A stretch of DNA of 64,000 nucleotides from Pantoea eucrina (GCF_001691555.1 NZ_MAYN01000008.1:948617-1012616), one strand, 5' to 3'. Shown: positions 1 to 9,442, counted from the first letter of the stretch. The notes: generated by a model from the sequence alone, not told the origin. Numbers and translations: made by a program.

Positions 1-557
1 CCCATTCCCTCCAGCAGAGCGGCGATGAGCTTCTCTTCTCCGGCTTCCGCAGGCAGGCCGGTTTGCGGTGCGCGCTCATAAGCAGGATCGATGGCCAGCC
101 GCGGATCGGGCCGCCGCTCCTGACGTGCAGTGAGAGGGGGTTCCGGCATCAGTTCAGCACTCAGAACGGCCTCCTGCTGCATACCAAGCGGATCGGTGGC
201 ATCCTCGCTAAAAAACGACAGCGGATCGTTCTGCACCGCAGGCTGCTGCGCGGGGTCGGTAATGTCCAGCGTGTATTGACCAATCTGCAGCCGATCGCCA
301 TGCTGCAGCAGCGCCTGCGCGCCACGCTGCACGACCTGACCATTCAGCATAATCGCCGTGACGCTGCCCTGTGCGGTCAGACGGCATTCACCCTCGGCAG
401 AAAGATGAATAAGCGCCTGCAGGCGTGAGATGGCGCGCGTTTCATCAGGCAGTATCAGATCGTTATCCTGACTGCGGCCAATGGTGCCGCCAGGCGGCAT
501 AAAGGTGACGCTTCTGGCGGGCACATCCGTATCGCACTGCACAAAGGTAAATTGCAT
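1..557 (-). CDS. FHA-domain protein of the T6SS cluster (TagH/Fha type), partial
   Basis: The protein starts at the ATG at 557 and runs off the left edge, so only its first 185 or so residues are visible. Residues 1-100 form a forkhead-associated (FHA) domain: the phosphothreonine-loop motif GRSQDNDL is followed by an ISRLQALI stretch and then by NGQVVQRGAQALLQHGDRLQ. At the left edge the sequence KLIAALLEGM resembles the start of the C-terminal domain of TagH-type proteins. Such proteins bind phosphothreonine and take part in post-translational control of T6SS assembly. It follows tagF on the same strand with a 33-base gap. The FHA call is secure; the TagH assignment rests on context and a short C-terminal stretch. 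Confidence 0.8.
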   Translation of the reverse strand, partial: MQFTFVQCDTDVPARSVTFMPPGGTIGRSQDNDLILPDETRAISRLQALIHLSAEGECRLTAQGSVTAIMLNGQVVQRGAQALLQHGDRLQIGQYTLDITDPAQQPAVQNDPLSFFSEDATDPLGMQQEAVLSAELMPEPPLTARQERRPDPRLAIDPAYERAPQTGLPAEAGEEKLIAALLEGM

Positions 558-590
558 GAGTCATCCCGTTAATAAGGCAAACGCGCCGGC

Positions 591-1289
591 TTATTCAAAC
601 ATGGGTGGATAGAGGCCATTACGCCCCGGCTGCGCACCCGCCGCCGGGTTAAATAACAGTGAAAAAAGCTCTGCGGTCAGCGGGCCGCTGTGTTTATGGG
701 TGGCGTGAGCAAAGCCGTCACTGCGATTGCTCCACCAGTAGCTGATATGTTGCTGTGGTTCAAACCGTTCTGCCACTTCCCGCCAGCTCAGGGTGCAGGG
801 AAGATCGGCAAAACCGATGACATCCATAATATCGCTGCGCTGATTGTCCGGCACCAGTAAGGGTGAAAGCTGCTGCATGTGGGCTTCCAGGCTCTCCGGC
901 AGGGTACGATCGCGCACCGCTGACCAGAGCAGCCCGCCCAGCTCACGAAACCAGTCGCCGGAGATCGTCAGCTGCGCCGGATGCCACTCGTTCAGCGTAA
1001 AGGTGCGCAGGGCCAGCAGCGGCCAGGCGCGTCCCACGCGATCGCACGAGGGCAGCAGGCAGCCCATCTGCACCTGCTGGCGCAGCGGCGACAGCGGCAG
1101 AACAAAGTTCCACACCGGCGCGCGTAAAAAGAGCTGCGTGCTGGCGTGCTCCTGCTGATGCCAGTGAATTAATCCCTGCTGAAACCAGTGGCTCCAGGGA
1201 GAAACAGTGGCCTCACTCAGACGCTGCCGCAAAAAGTCACCGGTAGCGGGTAGTTTGCCATACCAGCCCGGTGCGCTGTGGTTCGCCAT
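591..1289 (-). CDS. tagF: T6SS-associated protein TagF (ImpM family)
   Basis: The 232-residue product opens with GWYGKLPATGDFLRQR, the hallmark of the TagF/ImpM (DUF2094) family. In Pseudomonas TagF represses T6SS activity post-translationally, partly by binding the FHA protein; that role is known for the family and not shown here. A GTG at 1310 is in frame, but the ATG at 1289 has GAGG five bases upstream and gives the usual N-terminus, so I use it. The gene lies 13 bases after the tssM stop and just before the FHA gene. TagF, TssM, TssL and FHA genes in one transcription unit are typical of T6SS clusters. Confidence 0.85.
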   Translation of the reverse strand: MANHSAPGWYGKLPATGDFLRQRLSEATVSPWSHWFQQGLIHWHQQEHASTQLFLRAPVWNFVLPLSPLRQQVQMGCLLPSCDRVGRAWPLLALRTFTLNEWHPAQLTISGDWFRELGGLLWSAVRDRTLPESLEAHMQQLSPLLVPDNQRSDIMDVIGFADLPCTLSWREVAERFEPQQHISYWWSNRSDGFAHATHKHSGPLTAELFSLLFNPAAGAQPGRNGLYPPMFE

Positions 1290-1302
1290 GATTACCTCAC
1301 CG

Positions 1303-3417
1303 TTACTCACTATAGCGGGTCAGCTGCCCGGCAGAAGCCTCTGGCGCGGTCGCCAGCACGCTGCTCTCCTGACCCGCACGTTTCAGGTTTTCTGCAAGCT
1401 TGCGCATCATCAGCGCGTTATCACGTGCATAGGGTGAAGATTGTATCTGCTGATCGAGCAACTGACTGAGATGCCAGTCGAGCTGCTGCAGATCGCGCAC
1501 GCTGACGTCCGCCGGCAGCGTGCGCTGCAGATTTTCGATCAGCCAGCTGCGCAGAAACGTGCCGTCATAATTACGCGGCTGATAAAGCATCTGATAGGCG
1601 CGTAGCGCGTTGCGGCTATATGCGTTGTCGGTGCCGGGATCGTCGCGCAGCAAATGCGTGATTTGCTGTGCCACCCGAGGCAGCAGCAGAGACTTAAGCG
1701 CATTTTGATAAAGCACCCATGCCGCATCGCTCACCTGCGTGCCGCGATAGAGTCCGGCGCGCATAGTAAGCGGCGGATTATCCAGCGAAAAGCGATCGGA
1801 CAGCGGCAGTTTCACCAGGTTATTTAAGAAGGGTAGCAGATCAAAAATATTCTCGACGGGCTGATGGATGACCTGCTGACTTTGCTGCGTCAGAGGCGCA
1901 ATACGGCTGGCCACCTGCTCAAGATAGCGCTGATTTTGCACATAGCTGGTAAGCCATAAGCCGCATAACAGAACCAGCGCGCCCGCCAGGGCACCATAGC
2001 CTATCCGGTGCAGCAGACGGTTGCGGTATTCCCAGTGGCGGTTGCTGCCGGCAAGACCGCTTTCGCGAAACACCAGTTCACTCAGCAAATCGCGGATAAA
2101 ATAGCTCTGGCCTTTATTGCCCGGAATAGGGTTACTGCGGTTGACGCTGTCCCAGGCTGCCAGAGTGTGGTCGCCGCTTTGCGGCAGCTGCAGCTTGCGA
2201 TTAAGGGCGCCCATGATGCGGTCAAACGGCAGGCCTTCCTGGGTTCCGCTGGTAAAAAACAGCCCGCGCGCAGACCAGGCAATATCATCCTCATGACGGG
2301 AAAAGATAACGTCGAGATACTCATTAAGGAGCAGGCGAAGTGAACCAAACTCCTGCGGAAAAAGAAAGCTATCAGCCCGCTGCGTCAGATCGCGCTCGGC
2401 CGCCATGCGCTCTGCCAGCTGCTGCTTAAGCTGCTGCTCAAGCCGCCGGAAGCGCGCCGTAAAGCTGCTCTGCCACTCATCTTTGTGAGGTTTACCTGGT
2501 TCCCAGGGAAAGGTGAATCCCCAGATGGCATCCCGCTGCGGCTTACTGAGTCCTGCATGAAAGCTCAGAAACCCCTTCAGCAGATCCGTTTTAGTTACCA
2601 TGATATAGACCGGAAAATGGATACCGGTTTGCTGATGCAGTTCAGCCATACGACAGCGCAGCGCCGTGGCCTGCGCATGCCGCGCCTCTGCGGTATCGGT
2701 CAGCAGGTCGGCCACGCTGATGGTCAGGATCACGCCGTTAATCGGCTGACGCGTGCGATAGCGCTTCAGCAGATTGATAAAGCTTTGCCACTCGGCGCTG
2801 TCGCGCGCGCGCTGGCTCTCCTGCAGCGCATAGCGCCCGGCGGTATCGATCAGTACTGCGCTGTCGGTAAACCACCAGTCGCAGTGGCGGGTTCCGCCTA
2901 CGCCACGCACTGCGCTATTGCCATGCGTATCCGTCAGCGGAAAAGAGAGGCCGGCGTTTAACAGCGCGGTGGTTTTGCCTGCGCCCGGTGCGCCGACAAT
3001 CAGATACCACGGAAGCTCATAAAGGTAGTGGCTCTGAAAGCGTGCCAGCCAGCTTTTTTGATGATGACGACCAAACTGCGCTCGTTTCAGACGCAGCGCG
3101 GCTTCGCTGAAGCGCTGTGTCAGCACCTGTTCGGTGGAGTGGCGATCGGAGAGCTCTTCCTGACTCATGCTCTGCAGACGATTCAGCAGCTTGCTGTTGA
3201 ACCAGCCACGCCATATTGCCGGAATAAGCTGAAACAGCGTCCAGCAGAAACAGAGCAAGGCGACGGCGAGCTGTCGTGAGAAGATCGGCTCCAGCGGGCG
3301 GGTCTCACCCCAGACCCACAGCGGGCCGAGCATCCACACCAGACAGCTGAGGGCGGTAACACCGATCAGGCTCCAGAGCAGGCGATGAGTCAGCAGGTGA
3401 CGAACAGATGTGCGCAT
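1303..3417 (-). CDS. tssM: T6SS inner-membrane component TssM (IcmF family), C-terminally short
   Basis: TssM is the core ATPase-like inner-membrane protein of the T6SS membrane complex. Two N-terminal membrane segments lie near residues 11-33 and 48-70, a Walker A motif GAPGAGKT at 142-149, and a third membrane segment near 475-495 before a periplasmic part. The ATG overlaps the tssL stop as TGATG, so translation is probably coupled. The product is 704 residues, whereas TssM proteins are usually about 1100-1200. The conserved periplasmic sequence stops after about 200 residues and ends in ATAPEASAGQLTRYSE. The C-terminal TssM region that meets TssJ is absent, and I see no remnant of it before tagF. 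Confidence 0.85.
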   Translation of the reverse strand: MRTSVRHLLTHRLLWSLIGVTALSCLVWMLGPLWVWGETRPLEPIFSRQLAVALLCFCWTLFQLIPAIWRGWFNSKLLNRLQSMSQEELSDRHSTEQVLTQRFSEAALRLKRAQFGRHHQKSWLARFQSHYLYELPWYLIVGAPGAGKTTALLNAGLSFPLTDTHGNSAVRGVGGTRHCDWWFTDSAVLIDTAGRYALQESQRARDSAEWQSFINLLKRYRTRQPINGVILTISVADLLTDTAEARHAQATALRCRMAELHQQTGIHFPVYIMVTKTDLLKGFLSFHAGLSKPQRDAIWGFTFPWEPGKPHKDEWQSSFTARFRRLEQQLKQQLAERMAAERDLTQRADSFLFPQEFGSLRLLLNEYLDVIFSRHEDDIAWSARGLFFTSGTQEGLPFDRIMGALNRKLQLPQSGDHTLAAWDSVNRSNPIPGNKGQSYFIRDLLSELVFRESGLAGSNRHWEYRNRLLHRIGYGALAGALVLLCGLWLTSYVQNQRYLEQVASRIAPLTQQSQQVIHQPVENIFDLLPFLNNLVKLPLSDRFSLDNPPLTMRAGLYRGTQVSDAAWVLYQNALKSLLLPRVAQQITHLLRDDPGTDNAYSRNALRAYQMLYQPRNYDGTFLRSWLIENLQRTLPADVSVRDLQQLDWHLSQLLDQQIQSSPYARDNALMMRKLAENLKRAGQESSVLATAPEASAGQLTRYSE

Positions 3418-4631
3418 CAGCGTTTGCCCTCCGGGGTTGCCGCCGCTTCCGGTGCGGCAAAAAGTGTGATCTCCACCCGGCGATTGCGGGCGCGGTTTTC
3501 ATTGCTGTCGTTAGGCAGCAGCGGGTTACTGTCACCGCGACCTTCTGCTTTAACACTTTGCCCCGGGGCCAGCTGCGTCGCCAGCAGCTGCGTAATAGCA
3601 CGCGCGCGGGCCAGCGAAAATTCATAGGTAGAGGCAAAACGGCCATCCACGGCACGGTTGTCGGTATAGACCGAGACCAGAACAGTTCCCTTAACGCTTT
3701 TCATTGCGCTGGCGACGTGCGCCAGCAGCGCACGGCCAACCGGGTTGACGACGGTGCCATCCGGAACAAAAAGTTTATCGGCGGGGATGATGACTTTACT
3801 GCCAAAAGCGCCATCGCTGACTTCCAGCTGGCCGGCAGCAATCACATCATTCAGACGCTGGCGCAGGTCGAGCAGCGCCTGCGGTGAAGCGGGACGTCGT
3901 CCGGGCATAATCTGCGGCAGAGGGGTCTGATAGATATCGCGCAGCAGCGGTTCAGCCGCATTGCCCAGCCGCCAGTTGAGCATGCTGTAGACCATGCAGG
4001 CAATGAGCGCCGCTACGGTGGCACAGGCCCAGAGCGGGACCATCGGACGCGTCAGGCTGTTAACTAACGGATGCACCTCTACCAGCGGCGTTGCGGCGAT
4101 ATTTTCCGCTGCACGCGCGTCGTGGATCAGCTGCGCCAGACGTTTGCGAATACCTTCACACTGCGTACGGCCGCTTTCGCTGCCGCGGTAACGACCTTCA
4201 TATCCCAGCAGCAGACAGTAGTGGATCACTTCCAGCAGCCAGAGATGCTGCTGCGGACTTTGCGAAACGCGGGAGAGAAGCTGAAAGAATTTTTCACCTC
4301 CCCAGCTTTCATTATGGAAACTCACCAGCATGCCGTTGCCTGACCAGACGCCGCGCGTTCCCCACGGCGTCTGGGCTGCCGCTTCATCCAGCACACTGCA
4401 AAGACAGTAGCGCGCACCGATGATCATCTCAAACGGCAGACCAGCCTGCTTGCAGCGCTGTTCAAACAGCCGGATTTCATCAATCAGCAGCTGGCGTAAT
4501 CCGGCCGGATCGTCATGCGTTGCAGCCTGCCGGATGCGGACAACAGCATTCAGCACCGGGGCGGCGGCATTCAGCAAAAGGTTATCGTTGCCCGCGCTGA
4601 TATCGTCGCGGGCAAAGGGATCCTGCATCAT
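3417..4631 (-). CDS. tssL: T6SS inner-membrane protein TssL (DotU/IcmH) with C-terminal OmpA domain
   Basis: This 404-residue protein has an N-terminal DotU/IcmH cytoplasmic domain (residues 20-195, with YCLCSVLDEAAAQTPWG and a GGEKFF motif), one membrane segment near 200-222, and a periplasmic OmpA-like peptidoglycan-binding domain (about 275-395) ending in NENRARNRRVEITLF. TssL anchors the T6SS membrane complex; the OmpA extension fixes it to the cell wall and is found in many 'evolved' TssL proteins. It is coupled to tssM by a TGATG overlap and follows the SH3 lipoprotein gene by 85 bases. Confidence 0.9.
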   Translation of the reverse strand: MMQDPFARDDISAGNDNLLLNAAAPVLNAVVRIRQAATHDDPAGLRQLLIDEIRLFEQRCKQAGLPFEMIIGARYCLCSVLDEAAAQTPWGTRGVWSGNGMLVSFHNESWGGEKFFQLLSRVSQSPQQHLWLLEVIHYCLLLGYEGRYRGSESGRTQCEGIRKRLAQLIHDARAAENIAATPLVEVHPLVNSLTRPMVPLWACATVAALIACMVYSMLNWRLGNAAEPLLRDIYQTPLPQIMPGRRPASPQALLDLRQRLNDVIAAGQLEVSDGAFGSKVIIPADKLFVPDGTVVNPVGRALLAHVASAMKSVKGTVLVSVYTDNRAVDGRFASTYEFSLARARAITQLLATQLAPGQSVKAEGRGDSNPLLPNDSNENRARNRRVEITLFAAPEAAATPEGKR

Positions 4632-4716
4632 TAATTCTCGTTTTTCCTGGCAATAACGGCGCTATTTTGCCATAAACTGCGGCACCACTGTCGCCAATAT
4701 GCGCCAGATTGCTGAC

Positions 4717-5208
4717 TCAATCCAGGATCCAGGTCGCGGTATCAGTGGTGCGGCACGCTTTGCTGGCACCGCCTACTGCCACGCACACCTGTTTAGCACG
4801 ACGCGGACGCGGGCGATCGCTGCGCAACGTGGCGTCATAGCGGCTGCTCTCAACGGCCGCTTTAGGGGGGATATAGCCTATCAGCTGGCCTTCTGGTTCT
4901 TCAGCAATCGCCAGCCAGTTATGTTCTACCCGGCCAAGCACTTCAAAGCGCTGGGCGTTATCAAGGTAGCGCACGACTTTGCCACCGTAATCAGGGGTGG
5001 TCATAACGGAAGCGGCATAGAGTGCCCGCCAGGATGCGTTGACAGGGGTGAACTCTGCAGGCGCGGCAACCGCATAACGATGCGTCAGGGTAACGCCGTT
5101 AACCGTACTGGTTACCAGCGTATCCTCTGTCAATGCTGGCGGCGGGGTTTTGCACCCGGCCAGCGTCAGGGTCGCCAGCAGCGTAAGCATAAGCGTTTTT
5201 TTCACCAT
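4717..5208 (-). CDS. SH3-domain lipoprotein at the head of the T6SS operon
   Basis: The product is about 163 residues. It has a lipoprotein signal peptide (KKTLMLTLLATLTLAGC, lipobox LAGC) and then a bacterial SH3-like region (FEVLGRVEHNWLAIAEE followed by GYIPPKAAV) and a basic tail. It is the first gene of the minus-strand run leading into tssL. Several starts are possible: ATG at 5220, 5211 or 5208, or GTG at 5205; an AAGG lies directly before the last ones. It is not a recognisable TssJ, the usual T6SS lipoprotein, though an equivalent envelope role is conceivable. The lipoprotein and SH3 calls are from sequence; the T6SS role is from context. Confidence 0.7.
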   Translation of the reverse strand: MVKKTLMLTLLATLTLAGCKTPPPALTEDTLVTSTVNGVTLTHRYAVAAPAEFTPVNASWRALYAASVMTTPDYGGKVVRYLDNAQRFEVLGRVEHNWLAIAEEPEGQLIGYIPPKAAVESSRYDATLRSDRPRPRRAKQVCVAVGGASKACRTTDTATWILD

Positions 5209-5799
5209 CATCCTTATCATTCCATCAGATTAATTGCAGAGTAACAGTGGGCGTACCCGGCGAGTATGAACACAGTGTGTTGCGAAAAAACCACGAAAAA
5301 CAGCCAGATCTCTTCAGGACAACGTGTGTCTCAGTCTACCTAAGACTTTTGAGAATTCAAACTATTGCATCGCGGTAAATTGCGTGTTAGCGGCGTAATA
5401 TCTTGCCTGAAGCTGAAAAGCGTGTCGACAGAGGCCAGCGACAGTTAAGCGACTTTTACGCTTCATCCGGCATCGGGAAGGGCGGGCAGCGAAGAATCTT
5501 TTCAGGTAAACGCGTGTTGATGATAAAAGGTTAGAGAATCTTATGTTTTATGGCGAGGCTGTCGCTGTGATGTATTAACAGAAAATTCTCATTTTAAGAT
5601 TTTCCGCGGCTATCCGGCGCGTCAAAATCCCGACAGCATCACATCTTTTGTCCGTGATTTCTGCTGAGAAAACAGGCAGGGCACGGCAACGATTTTACTT
5701 ATGACGCAATAAGCAGGTTATTTCGTCGTTTAATCCGCGCTTTAGTCCTGAGCAAGTTTGTCATTCTCTATGCAGAATTTCTGCCAGCTGAGGTGTGCT
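5209..5799. other. Intergenic region between the T6SS operon and flhB
   Basis: About 590 bases separate the divergent T6SS lipoprotein gene and flhB. I find no credible ORF and no RNA gene. It must hold the promoters of both units, but I could not place convincing -35/-10 elements or a clear FlhDC site. In E. coli flhB sits downstream of cheZ; no chemotaxis gene is present here. Confidence 0.5.
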
Positions 5800-6954
5800 G
5801 TGTCTGAAGAGAGTAGCAGCGAGGACAAAACAGAATCGCCCACCCCCCACCGACTTGAAAAAGCACGGGAAGAGGGGCAGATCCCGCGATCGCGCGAACT
5901 GACATCGGTACTGATGTTGCTGACCGGGCTGATGATCCTCTGGCTTGGCGGTTCCCATATGGCCACGCAGCTCGCCCGCATGGTGGCGACCGGCTTTCGC
6001 TTTGATCACGGTATGGTGAATGATGACAAAATCATCGTGGCGCATATCGGCAATCTGATCATGCAGGCGGTGGTTGCACTGCTGCCGCTGATGGGCGGGC
6101 TGGTTATTGTTGCCATGGCGGCACCCATGGCGCTGGGCGGCATCCATATCAGCGGTAAGTCGATCAAACTCGATTTCAAAAAGCTCAATCCGCTGCCGGG
6201 TATACAACGTCTGTTTTCCGGCCAGAGTGCGGCTGAACTGGTCAAGGCGATCCTCAAAGCGGTGCTGGTAGGCGTCGTCGCAGGCTGGTATCTCTGGAGC
6301 CACTGGCAGGAGATGCTGCGGCTGATTAGCGAATCACCTGTTAACGCGCTACACCATGGCCTGAGTATGGTCGCCACCAGCTGCGGGCTGGTAATGCTGG
6401 GCCTGTTTCCGATGGTGGGTTTTGATGTGTTCTGGCAGCTCTACAGCTATTTCAAAAAGCTGCGCATGACGCGTCAGGAGATCCGCGATGAGCACAAACA
6501 GAATGAGGGCGATCCGCACGTGAAGGGGCGGATCCGCCAGGCGATGCGCGCGGCGGCCCGCCGGCGCATGATGGCCGACGTACCAAAAGCGGATGTGATT
6601 GTGACGAACCCGACGCACTACTCCGTGGCGCTGCAGTATCAGGAAGGCAAAATGAACGCGCCGAAAGTGGTGGCGAAAGGCGCAGGCGACATCGCGCTGC
6701 GCATCCGTGAAGTTGCAAAAGAGCACCGCGTGCCGATCCTCGAAGCGCCGCCGCTGGCGCGAGCGCTCTACCGGCATACTGAAATTGGCCAGTTTATTCC
6801 CGGTGCGCTTTACGCCGCCGTAGCGGAAGTGCTGGCCTGGGTCTGGCAGCTGCGGCGCTGGAAACGCGAAGGCGGCCTGATCCCGACCAAACCTAAGCAT
6901 CTGCCGGTCCCGGCAGAGATGGACTTTGCAGGAGAGAACAGAGACGATGGCTAA
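5800..6954 (+). CDS. flhB: Flagellar type III export switch protein FlhB
   Basis: FlhB is the substrate-specificity switch of the flagellar export gate. From the GTG at 5800 the product is 384 residues, close to the 382 of E. coli. That GTG has GAGG six bases upstream and gives the usual N-terminus MSEESSSEDKTESPTPHRL; the frame is open further upstream to a TTG at 5758, which I reject. Four membrane segments lie in the first half. The autocleavage site NPTH is present in VTNPTHYSVALQY near residue 270. It is followed by flhA with an eight-base overlap. Confidence 0.95.
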   Translation: MSEESSSEDKTESPTPHRLEKAREEGQIPRSRELTSVLMLLTGLMILWLGGSHMATQLARMVATGFRFDHGMVNDDKIIVAHIGNLIMQAVVALLPLMGGLVIVAMAAPMALGGIHISGKSIKLDFKKLNPLPGIQRLFSGQSAAELVKAILKAVLVGVVAGWYLWSHWQEMLRLISESPVNALHHGLSMVATSCGLVMLGLFPMVGFDVFWQLYSYFKKLRMTRQEIRDEHKQNEGDPHVKGRIRQAMRAAARRRMMADVPKADVIVTNPTHYSVALQYQEGKMNAPKVVAKGAGDIALRIREVAKEHRVPILEAPPLARALYRHTEIGQFIPGALYAAVAEVLAWVWQLRRWKREGGLIPTKPKHLPVPAEMDFAGENRDDG

Positions 6955-9034
6955 TCTGGCCGAAAAGCTGCGTTTACCGGGCAGCTTTAAAGAGACGCAA
7001 TGGCAGGTGCTGGCAGGACCGGTGCTGATAATGTTGATCCTGTCGATGATGGTGCTGCCGCTGCCCGCCTTCATTCTCGATCTGCTGTTTACCTTTAACA
7101 TCGCGCTATCGATCATGGTGCTGCTGGTGGCGATGTTCACCCAGCGGACGCTGGAGTTTGCGGCGTTCCCTACCATACTGCTGTTCTCAACGCTGTTACG
7201 CCTCGCGCTGAACGTCGCCTCCACCCGTATCATTCTGCTGGAAGGGCATACCGGGGCTGATGCAGCGGGCCGCGTTGTAGAAGCCTTTGGCCACTTTCTG
7301 GTCGGGGGTAACTTCGCCATCGGTATCGTGGTGTTTATCATTCTGGTCATCATTAACTTCATGGTTATCACCAAAGGGGCCGGGCGTATTGCTGAAGTCG
7401 GTGCCCGCTTTGTACTGGATGGGATGCCCGGCAAGCAGATGGCGATCGATGCCGATCTGAACGCCGGTCTGATTGGCGAAGATGAAGCAAAACGCCGCCG
7501 TTCTGAAGTGACCCAGGAGGCCGATTTCTACGGCTCAATGGATGGTGCCAGTAAGTTTGTGCGCGGGGATGCCGTCGCCGGTATTCTGATCATGGTGATC
7601 AACGTGATCGGCGGCCTGCTGGTCGGCGTTGTGCAGCACGGTATGGACGTGGGGCATGCCGGGGAGACCTATACGCTGCTGACCATCGGTGATGGCCTGG
7701 TGGCGCAGATCCCGGCGCTGGTGATCTCCACCGCAGCAGGTGTCATCGTCACCCGCGTCGCCACTGACCAGGATGTCGGTGAGCAGATGGTCGGGCAGCT
7801 GTTTAACAATCCGCGCGTGCTGATGCTCAGCGCCGGGGTGATCGGCCTGCTTGGTCTGGTACCCGGCATGCCGAACTTTGTCTTTCTGCTGTTTACCGGC
7901 GCGCTGCTCGGACTTGCCTGGTGGCTGCGCGGCCGTGAGATGCAGCCGAAGAAGCAGCCTGAATCGGCCAGCCTGATGAAAACTCAGGAGACGCCTGCCA
8001 CGGTAGAAGCCTCCTGGACTGACGTTCAGCTGGAAGATTCTCTGGGCATGGAAGTGGGCTATCGCCTGATCCCGATGGTTGATCATACTCAGAATGGCGA
8101 ACTGCTGGGACGTATTCGCAGTATCCGTAAAAAAGTGGCGCAGGAGGTGGGTTTTCTGCCGCCGGTTGTACACATCCGCGACAACATGGAGCTGCCACCC
8201 GCGCGTTATCGCATCCTGATGAAAGGGGTGGAGATTGGCAGCGGTGACGCTTATCCGGGCCGCTGGATGGCGATTAACCCCGGTACCGCAGCCGGCAGCC
8301 TGCCGGGCGAGCCTACGGTGGATCCGGCGTTTGGCCTGGCAGCGATCTGGATCGACAGCGCCCTGAAAGAGCAGGCGCAGATTCAGGGCTATACCGTGGT
8401 CGAGGCCAGCACCGTTGTGGCAACACACCTTAACCATCTGATTGGGCAGTACGCCAGCGAACTGTTTGGCCGGCAGGAGGCGCAGCAGCTGCTGGATCGC
8501 GTTACTCAGGAGATGCCGAAGCTGACGGAAGATCTGGTGCCGGGGGTGATCAGTCTGACCACGCTGCATAAAGTGCTGCAGAACCTGTTAATCGAACGTG
8601 TATCAATCAGGGATATGCGTACCATCATTGAAACGCTGGCGGAGCACGCGCCGGTGCAGAGCGACCCGCAGGAGCTGACCAGCGTAGTGCGCGTGGCGCT
8701 GGGACGGGCAATCACCCAGCAGTGGTTCCCGGGTAACGGTGAGGTCCAGGTTATCGGTCTGGATGCCATGCTGGAGCGTCTGCTGCTGCAGGCGCTGCAG
8801 GGCGGCGGTGGCCTGGAGCCCGGGCTGGCGGATCGTCTGCTGATGCAGGCACAGGCGGCATTGCAGCAGCAGGAGATGAGCGGTGCGCCACCGGTGCTGC
8901 TGGTGAACCATCCGCTGCGTGCGCTGCTGGCGCGCTTCCTGCGGCGTAATCTGCCGCAGCTGGTCGTGCTCTCCAATCTGGAGCTGAGTGACAATCGTCA
9001 GATCCGCATGACCGCCACTATTGGAGGCAAATAA
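6947..9034 (+). CDS. flhA: Flagellar export gate protein FlhA
   Basis: FlhA is the large export-gate subunit with about eight N-terminal membrane helices and a cytoplasmic substrate and chaperone docking domain. The 695-residue product carries the family signature in RLALNVASTRIIL and the FHIPEP-loop sequence GRIAEVGARFVLDGMPGKQM. I choose the ATG at 6947 (MANLAEKLRLPG), which aligns with the E. coli start; an in-frame ATG at 6926 is also open. It overlaps flhB by eight bases and shares TAATG with flhE, so flhBAE is one operon. Confidence 0.96.
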   Translation: MANLAEKLRLPGSFKETQWQVLAGPVLIMLILSMMVLPLPAFILDLLFTFNIALSIMVLLVAMFTQRTLEFAAFPTILLFSTLLRLALNVASTRIILLEGHTGADAAGRVVEAFGHFLVGGNFAIGIVVFIILVIINFMVITKGAGRIAEVGARFVLDGMPGKQMAIDADLNAGLIGEDEAKRRRSEVTQEADFYGSMDGASKFVRGDAVAGILIMVINVIGGLLVGVVQHGMDVGHAGETYTLLTIGDGLVAQIPALVISTAAGVIVTRVATDQDVGEQMVGQLFNNPRVLMLSAGVIGLLGLVPGMPNFVFLLFTGALLGLAWWLRGREMQPKKQPESASLMKTQETPATVEASWTDVQLEDSLGMEVGYRLIPMVDHTQNGELLGRIRSIRKKVAQEVGFLPPVVHIRDNMELPPARYRILMKGVEIGSGDAYPGRWMAINPGTAAGSLPGEPTVDPAFGLAAIWIDSALKEQAQIQGYTVVEASTVVATHLNHLIGQYASELFGRQEAQQLLDRVTQEMPKLTEDLVPGVISLTTLHKVLQNLLIERVSIRDMRTIIETLAEHAPVQSDPQELTSVVRVALGRAITQQWFPGNGEVQVIGLDAMLERLLLQALQGGGGLEPGLADRLLMQAQAALQQQEMSGAPPVLLVNHPLRALLARFLRRNLPQLVVLSNLELSDNRQIRMTATIGGK

Positions 9035-9438
9035 TGCGTCGCTGCTACCAGATAGTGTTGCCGCTGCTGCTGCTCGCACCGCTGGCAGGCATCGCCGCTA
9101 CCGGTGCCTGGAGCGCCAGCGTCAGCGGTCCCGGGCTCGGCGCACGTGGCAGCTGGCTGTTATCGCCTGCGCTGCAGGCGCCCTCTGCGGCACCAGGCAA
9201 CATCGCTGTGGTCAGCTGGCGTTATCAGCTCAGCCGGCCGGCACCCTCCGGGCTGGTGGTACGCCTCTGCGCCAGCCAGCGCTGCGTGGAGCTGGACGGT
9301 GCCAGCGGCTCGACGCGCGGTCTGGCGCTGATCCCAGCAGAAGAGCCGCTCTATCTGGCGTTTGGTTTTCAGGGGCAGGGATCACTGCCACCGGGCCTGC
9401 GGGTACTCAGCAGTGAAGTGACCGTAAACTATCGGTAA
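9034..9438 (+). CDS. flhE: Flagellar protein FlhE
   Basis: This 134-residue protein has a signal peptide (about residues 1-22, ending GIAA) and is periplasmic. FlhE is known in Salmonella and E. coli to reduce proton leak through the flagellar export apparatus and is dispensable for swimming. It matches the family in length, signal peptide and position: its ATG overlaps the flhA stop (TAATG). A strong terminator follows at once. Confidence 0.9.
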   Translation: MRRCYQIVLPLLLLAPLAGIAATGAWSASVSGPGLGARGSWLLSPALQAPSAAPGNIAVVSWRYQLSRPAPSGLVVRLCASQRCVELDGASGSTRGLALIPAEEPLYLAFGFQGQGSLPPGLRVLSSEVTVNYR

Positions 9439-9442
9439 TAAT

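Noticed and set aside
2008..2343. Long plus-strand ORFs inside tssM, flhA, aspS and other genes
   Set aside because: They lie opposite strongly conserved genes, without ribosome sites or family matches.
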